From the NCBI RefSeq assembly GCF_036324505.1, contig NC_086367.1, positions 19,022,578 through 19,086,577 on the forward strand: a stretch of 64,000 bases of DNA, in the 5' to 3' direction. Below the pieces are notes generated by a model. That model worked only from the letters and a program-made list of their open reading frames with translations, had not been told where the DNA came from and searched no databases. The position numbers and the translations under genes were made by a program. Position 1 is the stretch's first letter; every line of letters begins with the position of its first letter. Shown here in pieces: positions 12,884-24,060 of the stretch. This DNA is from Eleginops maclovinus (lineage: Eukaryota; Chordata; Actinopteri; Perciformes; Eleginopidae).

Positions 12884-12893
12884 TTATTTATAG
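12884..12893. promoter_or_regulatory. MEF2-type site
   Basis: TTATTTATAG matches the MEF2 consensus YTAWWWWTAR. It lies in a unique, GC-richer block (12800-13030). Chance matches are expected at this length, so this is suggestive only. Confidence 0.2.
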
Positions 12894-15413
12894 AGAGGCT
12901 ACTTTGATGTGTGGACTGACAGCTGATATTTCCAACCTCTGAGCTCTGCAGAGTCCCACCTTTGAGCGCTGCCCGGGTTCTGCTCCTCTCAGCGAGGGAC
13001 AGCTCCTACTGTAGCCGCCACATGTTCATCATCGAGGCAGATGTCTTTATTTGGGTTATAATACTTTGTATCATCAAATCCCTATAGGTAAACCACTAAA
13101 GACTGGATACTGATTCACTTTGTTCTTGAATAGTAAAGTAGAAGAGTTTATTTGAATCCCCCACTTTGACTATAACGTTTGACAAAATACGTTTGAAAAT
13201 AATCATTTATCAGTCCCAGCCCAAGTTGTAGACATATCAAATATGTGTTTGTTATAGAAATATAAAGAGTATTAGTTAAATGTGTTTTATAAATGATCCT
13301 TTACTGTCATGACAACAAAGCCATCTCCGTCTGCTGATGAAGTTCAGAGGAATCCCTCGAGCTCTCATGATGGGTTTTTAAAATATTTATTCAAGGTGCA
13401 TTAAAATGCAAGGTTGGACATGTTTCCTCGTCTACAAAAAGGGTCAAGTAGCAAATAAGCGTAATTTGGCAGCAACAAAAACAACATCTGCTCGGTGCAT
13501 TCATGTTGATTTTGGCGCAGAGCTCAGAGGGGTTTGTGTAGTCCGACTGTGGCCCTCATGGGAGCTTCTCCTTCCTCTTACCCCCTCCTCCCTTCTCCTC
13601 TTTTGCACTTTATGAAGCAGTTAAGTTATTTTACATCATGTCTGCTCCCCACAACAACCCTCCCCCTTTCTACAAATCTCTCTTGTCATTATGAAATAGT
13701 CCCGTGCTGCAGTGTTGCACGCCAGCGTCTGGAGGCAGAAAGGCCCCTCTGTGGATGTGGTGTTTGGTGCGGCGTGTTCAAAAGTGTGTGTAAAGGTGTG
13801 TGTTTCATGGAATAGGAGAAGGGTGATTGCTCGCAGGTGACTTCAGCACAAGTCGCTGGATAGGAGTCGTTTTGAGTGTGACAGGAAAAGTTTCCAACGT
13901 CAGGTGTAATTATGACAAACGGCCGGGGTCACAGCGCAGGTGTTTGTGTAAAAGGCCTGAAAGGAGTACAGATCAATACCAATGCAGGTAGACTATAATG
14001 TGTACTCTCATGTCCGTACTCTACCAGAAGAAGGAACGTCTATATCAAAACCAGCAGCTCAGCTTGGCAGTTTTATCAATAAACACTGGCTATTTTATTC
14101 TCTATGATACTCCCTTCAACCAACACGACTGAAACAAAGAGTATGAAAAATCACAATTTGTCTCTCTTGCAACTCATTAACAATATTTTTAAAAACCATC
14201 GCACGTGTATTTTATTTTCCACTTTAATCTGCAACAAGTGGTCACGATTATATACACTGATTAATCCACACCGCTGTCATCATAAACATAAATATTGGAA
14301 CAAAAGAAAAAGTCTATAGCCACGACAACAGGCCTGTGTTTAGTAGACTATAGAACTGCTCTGTGGTTTAGTTACGATATAGAAAATTATAAATGAAGTT
14401 TGTCATAAACCTCTTTTTCATGACTAGGACGAGAAAGGCTTGACGTCATTAAACCCTGACAATATTGATATGATATTGTCGACAAAAGACAACACGGAAA
14501 TATAGCTACACTAATTAGTGTCAAAGCAAAAATGAGTATAATTGAATGGCTTTTTGATATTGATGAATAATTGTATCGTCAGGCCTCTTTTATTTTTGTT
14601 GGATACTTTCATGAAGCAACATGGTATAACCGCAATATCATCCTCTTTGTTACACGAGTAAAACATTTGATTGATTGATTCAGGAAATTTGAACTTTGCT
14701 TGTAAGTATTTCCTCTCCAGTTAAAACTATGAAACACTTTGAAGTTGTCCATGTCAAAGGTATGCAATGGTGGCATTAAATCAGAATGGTATTACTTTAA
14801 ATGTTAGGTTGACATATTTTACACAAAACATACTTGAAGATAAGGAAACTCTTTACTATTGCTGCTGCCAGTAAATCATTTGAAGCCTGGTTTAGTACAT
14901 TTTATCTGTAACACTTCCTCTCATGCGGTGCATTAGGCCTACGTCACAAAATCTCTAAGCTCTCACTAGACAGGAATTGCAGAGGCATGATGCGACCTGT
15001 AAGGTGAGCATGTGTGTGCGCGATGTGTTTTTTCCTTTTTTCTTAATTGATTCCAGTTCCTAATCGTCTTTAATCCCTATCCATCATCTTGGCAGGCCCT
15101 TCCCTTAATCCCCTCTGTGATTGGCTGAGAGCCAGTGGCCAGACAGTGCTCGGAGTTCACAGCCATTGTGATGTAACAGTGGGAACTCACCTGAGGGCTC
15201 CCCTTTGTCTCACCGGGGCTGCTTTTGAACTGTTTGAGTCAGCATGCTCTGCTTACTGATTGATATCTTCGGCACACACACAAACACACACCCTTCAACC
15301 TTTCATTAGCGCTCACAAGCCTGCTTTAATGTTTGCTTGGGCTGTTCTGACTTGTCAATCACACAAGCTGGCAGGCATTCTCACACAGACAAACAGCACA
15401 CACACGCACACAT

Positions 15414-15414
<1 letters not shown>

Positions 15415-15497
<83 letters not shown>
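15415..15497. repeat. CA dinucleotide microsatellite
   Basis: About 41 uninterrupted CA units, preceded by an imperfect CA/CG-containing lead from about 15396. Open frames across it encode only Thr-His or Val-Cys runs and are not genes. The array is probably highly polymorphic and can adopt Z-DNA. Confidence 0.98.
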
Positions 15498-15498
<1 letters not shown>

Positions 15499-16432
15499 GA
15501 CTTTGACAAGTGACAGAGGTGGAAAAATAGGTTGTGCAAACTGGTATTGCAGGTTTTGTGGCGTTCAGCTTGCAGCAGTGAGTGTGAGAATGGCTGTCCA
15601 ATGGTTGGATGAGTAAGCTGGTCCATTGTCTGTGAGTTCATCACTGACCTCATTCTTTAATTTCCCTGAAAAACAACTTGGTCAGGCTCATATCGAGCCA
15701 AGATTAGCAGGTCTAGACAATGACTGTGAAACCAGCAGGATCAAGTGGTGCTGCAGATTACATAGAAGCCATTAATTTGATTTAAAGAAATGAAAAGATT
15801 GAGTTGAGCTTCTGTGGAATATAAACTTTTAGTGCAAGCCCACAGCAGTGAGTAAGATCCATATTGGCCTCAGTTGTTTTCCTATTAAGTTGTTCCATTC
15901 CCTCTCGTTAAGTATTTAAAGATAATCAGGACTTCAAAAATGGCTGAAAGTTTCAGTGAAACCAAAAAACCCTAAGTCCAATGTTTTGTTTAAAAATCCA
16001 ATTGAAATGATGGAATAAAAGAAGAGAAAGCTGTGATAGGACTTTGTTGGTTAGCTTGCGTTTCCTGATCATTTCTACACTTGAAAACAAGTCGGAATTT
16101 CTGTGTTAGTTTAACAAAATCTTTAAAGTTAGTTTTTGTGTTACCCTCCAACCACAACAGCTCAGAAATGTAAATATGTAATTGATTTACAGCTAACTGG
16201 AGTTAGCTTGGAAGATTTGAATTGATTTGAATAACTGTGGTCTACTAAAACCTCTGTTTAAGTAGAAGCTATGGATTTAAATTACCATCTTTTTGCTAAA
16301 AAATGTAGAAACAGTTACACCAAAAAAAAGTGATCTTTTGTGAGTTTGACTTATTTATCATTATTAGACCTTGGATGAAGACGTGGCTGGTCCCTGTTTC
16401 TGTTGAAGGACAGAGCTACACTGGTGTTACAA

Positions 16433-16446
16433 AGGTCATAGGGTCA
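16433..16446 (+). promoter_or_regulatory. DR2 nuclear-receptor-type direct repeat
   Basis: AGGTCA at 16433-16438 and GGGTCA at 16441-16446 are separated by two bases (TA), a direct repeat with spacing 2. Retinoic acid receptor heterodimers and COUP-TF-type orphan receptors bind such sites. Another GTCA lies about 4 bases beyond in looser form. It may be regulatory, but occupancy is unknown. Confidence 0.3.
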
Positions 16447-16451
16447 CAGGG

Positions 16452-16779
16452 TTAGGGGTTCACACACACTCCCAACTGCCCCTCACCCTCCCTCCCTCGT
16501 AGTGCTGTCCAGTAGGTGCCACGATGTGACCTTGACTGGGGAATCTGGGATGCTAGGAATGTGAGTGTACGAGCACTGGTCCTCCGGGGACGGTGTGAGG
16601 CGGATCTGTGACAGTGCGGCTGTGATCTCAGCGGGTCGGGGCTACTGAGGGTGACAGACTGAGCCAGACTGGACCTCGGGTCACTTTCCACCACACGCCC
16701 GACACCCTTTGATGTCTGCTCATCCCTCTCACTGACAGTTGGTGCCTTTCTACATCCCACACTGGCAGACCACCCATAT
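16452..16779 (-). other. Candidate terminal coding exon on the minus strand, unidentified
   Basis: Reading the minus strand, a strong acceptor (a T-rich run then CAG, plus-strand 16780-16790) is followed by an open frame of 108 codons that ends at a TAA at 16452-16454. The segment is GC-rich against AT-rich surroundings. The predicted peptide is rich in Ser, Arg and Pro with no hydrophobic segment and no motif I recognise. There is no internal ATG in frame near the start, which fits a 3'-terminal exon, not a free gene. I found no convincing partner exon upstream on the same strand. It may be a chance open frame in a GC-rich island. Confidence 0.2.
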
Positions 16780-17816
16780 CTGAAAAAATGTGGTGGCAGG
16801 TTTAAGTTCTCTCAAGAATGTGGCCCATCTGAGCGTCCTCCGGCCCATCTGGACCCCTCTAAACCTGGGAAAACCCTGCAATGATCGCAGTCTTTGGTGT
16901 GTGTGGCCCCATCATTGGGGACAGTTGAGAGCCTCTGTAAACTAATTCCAAAGTCTCAATATCATCTAAAGAAATTCACATGTGCTCGCTTGTATGGAGT
17001 CGATAAATTCCACAGAGATTGATTTGCACTGTTCTGAGAAGGAATTTGTGCAACTGAAAATTCATTTTGGCTTTGATAAGTTCTTTTCTTTGCCTTGTTT
17101 CATACTTGGCAAATACTTGGAACCATCAGCTAAATAACGGGTTGATTGATTTGTTTGTTATAGGTACTTTCCCTTGATTTTTCCTGGTACGTGGATTGGA
17201 CTACTTAAACTGCTATTCACCGTTACTCATAGGACAAAGTCTTCTTGCACTGTTGTTTATTCAGACCAACGGCAGGTGATTGGCATTGATATGTAAAGCA
17301 TTCGATAGTGTTTATGAGAGTTTGTCGGAGCAGATGTGAAATGTTAAGGGCTGTTAAAGAAGTAGATAAAGGCAAAGGGCCTGTCGGAGCAGATAAGGCA
17401 GGGAGAAGGGTGGGGAAGACGGTTATCTCAAACAATCAACCCGACTGTTTGGGTCATGCACCTGTCTGAGTCAGTGTGACGTTCTGAATCAGTGTGTGTA
17501 TGTGGGTTTGTAATTTTTTTCTAGATTAACCTGATACGACAGTTTTTGGCCAAGTTTTCATTATTGATGTTTCTTTTACCGTAACTGTCGCTACATAAGG
17601 TCCGATTTGTATGAGCCCAAGACTTGTAGAAGCTACACATGGTGTCGAGATCGCTGCATTGTTGTGAAAACTAATCTTGTGAGACACGTTATGTGTTGGT
17701 TAAAGTTTGCTTCTCATTAAAAAAAGCTGTGAAGATGTCAAAAGGCGCTGATATTCCAGTCTTATATCTGCCCAAAAGAGACTTTAATCAGTGCGATTTG
17801 ATCATTTTGGATAATG

Positions 17817-17824
17817 GATGTCAC
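17817..17824. repeat. Left target-site duplication of the hAT element
   Basis: GATGTCAC directly precedes the left terminal inverted repeat and is repeated exactly at 18650-18657 after the right end. Eight bases is the duplication length typical of the hAT superfamily. Confidence 0.9.
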
Positions 17825-18649
17825 CAGGGTGCGATTTGTAGGGGGGGATGGTGAGGATTTCCCCCCCTCTGGTTTTCCTATCCCTACCTCTGCTAAATTA
17901 TTTTTATCTCCGGTGGGGACAAGGATTTCCCCCCCTTGATAGCGATGAATGCAACTTAACTGCTAGCCTACTTAAACTCTTGAAATCTAACGATCTTCAG
18001 TGTCTTTACATCAGAGTAGGCTATTCAGCAGCCTTCTGGCAGACGGTGCATATTTCTGAACGTCATCGAACACAAAAACATTGTAACATTTTTGTGCGGG
18101 AACTTCGCAGGAAAAACAGCGCTGAACCAAACATGAAACGCGTTCAGAGCAGCATATCATCTTACTTTACAGGACCCATTTGCAGAATTGTGGATAGAAG
18201 AGGGCCGAAATGCTGCAGACAATGCCCCGATAGGAAAAACGAAAAAGCCACCACAAATTTGTCACCAGAGCCGACTGTTTACTTTGTCTAGTTTTCCAGA
18301 CCTGTCCCTGAGTGTTGACAGCACGTTGTGCTATTTAGTGAATTATTTTGAGTGTTTGATTTAAGTTAATTGGAGGGTCTTTTCATGGAGAGCATTGATG
18401 CTTTTCTATGGTGCTTTCTGCCTGTTAGTGCGTACGCATGTTTTTGTGACGTTGAATAGAAACATGTATGGGTTATTAAAAGTTTTGCCATGTTGTGATG
18501 GGGACTAATCCACGGACCCGAAAAAAGGGCCTGTCTACTTTTTGCGTTTTTTTCTCCCTAGTTATGCAAGTTAAAAGTCCAATGTTCTTGTCTATGAATA
18601 AATTAAAAAAAACATCCCCCCCTCTGTTTTTTTGTCAAATCGCACCCTG
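17825..18649 (+). mobile_element. hAT-type DNA transposon remnant with perfect inverted ends and 8-bp target duplication
   Basis: The element is 825 bases long. Its ends are perfect 14-base inverted repeats (CAGGGTGCGATTTG at 17825-17838 and its complement at 18636-18649), with identical 8-bp flanks. The terminal CAG/CTG and 8-bp duplication are hAT hallmarks. Inside, C-rich tracts lie near both ends, a coding remnant sits on the plus strand, and an AATAAA at 18597-18602 could end its transcript. It is too short for a complete hAT transposase, so most of the catalytic region is missing. The intact ends and duplication suggest a fairly recent insertion. It is plausibly an internally deleted copy moved by a full-length relative. 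Confidence 0.9.
17848..18291 (+). pseudogene. Truncated hAT transposase-type amino-terminal reading frame
   Basis: The open frame spans 147 codons and lies wholly inside the hAT element. A start at the internal ATG 18133 would give a short product beginning MKRVQSSISSYF. That resembles the Lys/Arg-Ser-rich opening often seen before the zinc-finger part of hAT transposases of the ZMYM/TTF-type group. A cluster of Cys residues follows (CRQCP near codon 123). No BED finger, RNase-H-like catalytic core or dimerisation region is present. I judge it a relic of the parent transposase, not a host gene. The first part of the frame looks noncoding. Confidence 0.5.
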
Positions 18650-18657
18650 GATGTCAC
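18650..18657. repeat. Right target-site duplication of the hAT element
   Basis: GATGTCAC is identical to the left flank at 17817-17824 and marks the insertion boundary. Removing one copy plus the element would restore a continuous unique sequence. Confidence 0.9.
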
Positions 18658-20180
18658 AAGAACCACTGTTTTGATTCCAAGTCGGTGACAAAATTACAAA
18701 ACGCCACATTTCAAAACTACCTGGTTAGGCCTAGCAAAAGATTGTGGTTGTGGTTAAAATAAGTTATAAGTCATTCACCTAATAAAGAGTGAAAACCTGG
18801 CAACTTAAAATGTGTAATCAGTAATGTAGGTCTAAAAAAAGCATCAGTAAATGATTGTTCAACCACTAGTACAGCAACAAGTAACACCTTAATATGAGTG
18901 ACTTGTTTAAAATTGGTAGCGTTTGATGTTGGGCTTTACGCTTTGACACCTGCCAGCCAATCAGAAACAATTATTTTCCTTGATATAACAAATGTGTACC
19001 CATATGCTTACAGTTTCCTTTACTTAGTTGCTTGTCACTGTATCTTGGAGTCTTTTGTTGTTCTGAAATATGTCTTTTTGGTCAAAACACATGTTTAAAT
19101 ACCCCAAATAATTGCCCTGCTGCCAAACCCATTCATGTTGATTATAGGAAGAACAGGTGTATTATCTCAAACACATAAACTACTGTACTAGACAGGTAAT
19201 GAGTGGATTATGGTGTGAGTCAGAGGTCATTGTCTGTGACTTTTATTGCCACCGTTGTTTTGTTGTGGCTGTGCCTTTGGTTCTTAATGTGCGTTTCATG
19301 TGGTAAAGACGGTTTTCGCATTATCACTGGCCCTTGTAAGCCTTCAGGTGGAGCGTAGGTACCGACAAAATGTTTCAGGCAGCAGTAAGACAATGAAACA
19401 CAATCCATGATTTGTGATGAACAGACTTATCGAGCACCAAAACACAGCAGTAGTTTATAATATCATGAGGCGGGATTTCACAAACCCTGGAAAGTTATGC
19501 AACAGTTTTATCTTTCATTGAGGTGACTCCCAGGGGAACGATGGAAACATGGCATTTGCCTAACTAGGTAATCTAGCAGGAATGTGTTATTGGATGTATT
19601 TTATTGGCCATTGATGTATCTGCCAGGAGACTTTGCACTGCTTTATGGCAAACGTTGATCCAGGATGTGCAGACCATTTGAAATAAATAAATAAATCATT
19701 TGAGTAGGTATCGTTGTTTCAGGTACTTGTTGAAAGGGTAAAACATCTAGGAAGTCTAATTTAGGTAATAGTTTCAAGGCTTATCAGATGGAAAACACTG
19801 AACAGCTGGGATTTTATTACTGTTGCGAGTTATAAAGAGGCCCATCATTTCATCTTTCTTTGATGTCTCTGAAGTTAACATGAGAGATACAGCCTTTGTA
19901 AGCCATAGAAATAATCTACCAGGAGTGTGAGCTTGCACATACTGTAGAATTGCCTTGCTCTTTGCCTGAACTAGGGCACTTCTGCATTGAATCAATTTAA
20001 GACAGTATTTCACGTTTAGAGCTGATACATTGCTTATCGCTGCCAGCTTGATCATCTCTTTACCCGCCAAAACAGCTGTTTTTAAGCATTCAAAAAATCC
20101 CTAGATGGCTAACCAGCTAGTTGGCTAGCACGGTCAGTTGAATTCAGTCTTCAGGTGGACTAATTGACACATATTTTTAC
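18658..20180. other. AT-rich noncoding stretch
   Basis: No gene is seen. A short AAAT tetranucleotide run lies near 19682-19696. The open frames here (for example minus 19774-20070) have no recognisable product. Confidence 0.55.
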
Positions 20181-20184
20181 AGCT

Positions 20185-20350
20185 GTTGTTTATTGTTTAA
20201 AAGGATCCCCTTTAGCTGTCACCAAAGTGGGACAAGCTAGTCTTCCTGGGGTCCAAACACAAAACATAACAACACACAAGATACACATCGTAATTCACTT
20301 AACAATGATAATCTAAAAGCAGTAAATCATTACAAACATCATCGGAAATT
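20185..20350. repeat. Teleost interspersed repeat fragment (GGATCC...CTTCCTGGGGTCC type)
   Basis: Two landmarks, GGATCCCC near 20203 and CTTCCTGGGGTCC near 20240, flank a short imperfect hairpin and are followed by A/C-rich sequence. This arrangement recurs widely in teleost genomes. The family was not identified and the right boundary is uncertain. Confidence 0.4.
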
Positions 20351-23300
20351 ATTCAGAAAATGATTGCATTCATGGGTATCACATTCATTATTGGATTCAT
20401 GTTCATTCATATTGTCTTTCCGACAAAAGTCGTGAGATGATGCAAAGCTTTCGATCAGACCAGCTAGCTCTTTGCGTGATGGATCAGGGGGCGGCGCACA
20501 CTCTTTATAATTCATACACTGTTATTGTCGCTACATGAAGTCTCAGCGAGGGATACAATTAGTTGTCATTTATTTGCTTTCTTAATCATAGTCATCTAAA
20601 CTACACCCCTTTTTAATTACAACGTGCTACAACATGTTTGCTAAACTAACCTGTATTAATTGCTTGTCAGTGTCTGTACTGTATATTACTTGTGACCATG
20701 CAGCGACAGAATCAATACATTAAAATGCATTACAAGGATCTGCGTAGCTCCGAGAGTTACAGTATATTTCCTTTAAGCCTGTAAGCTAAATAGTTGTGTG
20801 TCTTGGTTTTATAAGTGAATTACCCCACACACTGTATATGTTGTTTAGAGTGTGTAAAAACTACCCTCCTGCGTAAAACCAACCCTCCTGTACAAATCCC
20901 ACATCACCACCACACACACTCGTACACACACCCTAATGTGGCTTAATAGCGGTTTTAAAAGCCTTTTTACAATAATGCTCACTCCGCAGCTTGCTCACAA
21001 AGCTGGCAGGTCCGAGCTTGTGATTGAGTCAATGAAAGCATTATGTTCCCAGACTGCAGCCAGAGCCCATAACCTGCTCAACCCACAGTGCTTATGGGCC
21101 CATAGGAAAAGCAGAGGAAGCACACACACTTGTTTAAATAAGCACACCAACATTGGCACCTACAACGTACACCTACTTAGACGAAAAACACTTTACATTA
21201 CAAATAGAAAAAAGTTTCAGGGTTGTGTGGAGTCAAGTTCAGGCCCTCTGAGGTTGTTGATTATCGCTACGGACCAGATTTTCTTTTGGGTTAGATAAGA
21301 AATATAAAAAACAGCCTTATTTTAAGTGAGATTGTTATTAATCATAGGGAAACAAATGTACTGCCTGGCCTGAGGGTGGCACCAGGGTAAAAAACGGGTC
21401 TTCTGCTTGTAATGACCCACTGCATGGGAGACCATCCCGTTTTCCTATTAAAATGTTCAAATTGAAATACTGTGCTATGCTTTTTATCTGAGCTAGGGAA
21501 GAGAGTTCTGCTTATTGATATCGGTTTAGCGATTCTTGATCTTGTGTTTATGAACACTTTTACACAAATAGTATTTATTCATAATCATTTCATAGAGTTT
21601 CTGGAGGTTCAACATTAAATTCAGCTTCATTTGGTTGCTGTTAAATAATAATATTCAACCCCATTTATGTTTTTGTCACACAGTGTCCAACATACGACGG
21701 GCCAGTAAAATCAGCTTGGTGCTCTATTAGGCTATTGCTCAAAGGAAAAAGAAACATACGTACCTGACTGGACAATCCTATCAATCTCCCCACAGTGATT
21801 TCAGCTGACAAAAACAACATTTGCACAGCGACATACAGAAACAACAATAAGGTGTAGTTTGTTTAGGAAACAACCAGTCCAGGAACCTAGGTACCTGATA
21901 CGTGGCATTCTGATCTCTGTTCTAATTTGAAATCAAGTTTCGGTTCCCAACCCTATATATTAGTATGTTCTCATGCCAATATTTGGACAACCAACGCAAC
22001 GATAGAACAATGGCTGTCGGATGAGTTTTCAATTGGCATGTTTTGGTTTTGCAAGACTGATGATAACTAACTGAGTGGTTTGGCAAACGAACATGGTGGA
22101 CCTTTCTACCTCAGATAAACATATTTACTAGGATTAAGAATTATAAGTTAATTGTAAGACTTGGATAACACCACCACTTCTTCCATGCTACCATGCTAAT
22201 GTTAGCTAGTTAATGATAGCAGCAGATCAACGTTAAGATTAACCTCTAGGCAGTATGAATGTCGATAGTTGAACAAATATTTAACAAAGCGTCGGGCTAC
22301 ATTGCTTTCTCTATAGCTATATCACTATCCTGCAGCTAAATGATTAAGTATTCAAAGCTAAAGGTTTGCTAACAGGCTATGGATAAGTTACAGTTTGATT
22401 AGCTCTGTGCAGAGTATCTGGAATATTACCATGGATCTAGAGCCGTAGGATTCCCAGGTCTTAATTCCCGCCAAATATTGTTTGGTTCTGCCACAGGTAA
22501 AAGGTATAAGATTCAGGTTTGGACAGACAAAGACTGTTCTTGAATAGCAGATTCAATGCCCAGTGGTAATCCTCATTATAATGTAAGTAACGCTGATTAG
22601 AATACACCACTATGAGTAACTGTCACATATTTACATACAAGACAGACGCTCCAATGGCAGTAGGATACACACAACCATGGCACAAAGGCAGGCCCCAGGG
22701 TGCGGGAGCAGTCTCAGGTAGATCATATGTCATTGCATGCTTTAATCAGGTCATAACCTAGTTAATGTCTTTATGATATCATCTGCTGCACTGCAGGCGA
22801 GTACATGTGAAGAGTATAGAGTGGCAGGGTGTCGTCGTCACACGGGGGGAACCCGGCAGCTCCTCCGACTCGAACCTGAGCGTGGGCGAGCTATCCTTTT
22901 ATGTAAAGTATACACATTAGCGTCTATGTAATTACAGAACGAGTGTGGCGTATAATTTGAGTCATCACAGAGAGTGAATGAAGGAGAGCCTGGTGTCAGT
23001 GCAGTGTGGGAAAGAGGTGTGTATTGATGGGAGGTTTGTGTAGGACACCAGCAGGGGGCAGTAGAATAGTTCCCACAGGACTGTCAGGATGCAGGTCACA
23101 CTTATCTCCCCGGTTTCCTTCTCTTCCTTCATCTATCTTTGCTTTTCTTCCTCTCATCTTGTTTCCTTTTCTCCTACTCAGCCTCCCCTTCTTCTTCACT
23201 CGCTGCCTTCTCATTTTTGTATCTCTAAGGTCACACAATTGAAATATTTTCAGTACAAACACCTCAACTGCTAACCAGATTACTGTACATGTGTGCAGGC

Positions 23301-23690
23301 CCCCTCACAGAGAGATGTTTCGTAGGCGGAGGATGGAAGAAGTGAGTAGACTACAGTTTAAATGGAGGCATAAAACAGACGTGGGGGTGAAAGATACACC
23401 AGAGAGGATATGCTGTGTTTGGTGGGAGAGTGTGTGGGCTGTAGTTGAAGTGGTCCCGTTCACGTTGTGTTGACTTTGAAACACAAGATCACATGCTGAG
23501 GGTGGATGGCCAGAAGCGGTGTCTGGCCAAAGCCTCCGTTTTCTCCATGATCGCTGCTGCGGTCTAGGGGAAGCTGAAAAGTGTGATGGGGGAGGAATTT
23601 GTCTCTGTTCAGTTGTGGTCATTTATGAGGAGAAGGGTGTGAGTGTTTGTGGCTTTTTGTATGTGTGGGTATTGTGCACTATTAACCTTG
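20351..23690. other. Noncoding stretch with decayed repeats and a unique block near 21.0 kb
   Basis: The 20980-21120 portion is repeat-free and of balanced composition, possibly a conserved element. The region around 21340-22480 looks like old repeat debris. A pyrimidine-rich patch (23100-23220) creates chance Ser/Leu/Phe frames on the plus strand. No exon is recognised. Confidence 0.5.
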
Positions 23691-24060
23691 AGATTTAGTT
23701 TAAGCAGTATAAATCAGATGCTTTACTTAAGTAAAAGTACCAATTAAACAATGTGAAAATACTTGTATATCGTAAAAGTCATACTTCAATAAAGGTGCAT
23801 AATTTAGCAAACAGTGCTACGGATTTTAGACGTAAAACTATTAAAGGTCATGTATCATCAGTGACTATTCGATTTTTTAACAATGATGCAGCAATTGGTT
23901 TGTGACATTTTACTTTACTTCCATATGTTTAAGCTAGTTTCTACTCTTTATACAGGTAGCCTAGTGCAGTGGTTCCAAAACTATGGGTCAGGCCCATATA
24001 AAGGGTCACAATATAAATCAGAAGGGTCATGAACTAATAGAAGGACAAGGAAGGTATGCT
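23690..24060 (+). repeat. Teleost TACTTAAGTAAAAGTA-type interspersed repeat, copy 1
   Basis: The copy carries ACTTAAGTAAAAGTAC near 23724 and CAGTGGTTCCAAAAC near 23967, features shared with the copies at about 25960-26225, 36430-36720 and 38095-38565. The family is common in teleosts. The copy is diverged and its exact ends are unclear. Confidence 0.5.

Larger units (their letters stand above)
12100..15395. other. Noncoding stretch with unique regulatory-looking blocks
   Basis: No exon is recognised. Repeat-free blocks at 12160-12420 and 12800-13030 stand out for mixed composition and clustered transcription-factor-like motifs, including a MEF2-type site at 12884-12893. The rest is AT-rich intron-like DNA. 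A TGAGTCAGCA (AP-1/MAF half-palindrome) lies at 15235-15244. Confidence 0.55.
15498..17824. other. Noncoding stretch containing a DR2 site and a candidate minus-strand exon
   Basis: Mostly AT-rich unique sequence. The exception is a GC-rich island at about 16440-16780 that holds a 109-codon minus-strand open segment (described separately) and an adjacent nuclear-receptor-like direct repeat. I saw nothing else assignable. Confidence 0.5.

Noticed and set aside
15260..15653. Thr-His and Val-Cys reading frames
   Set aside because: They are the translation of a CA microsatellite.
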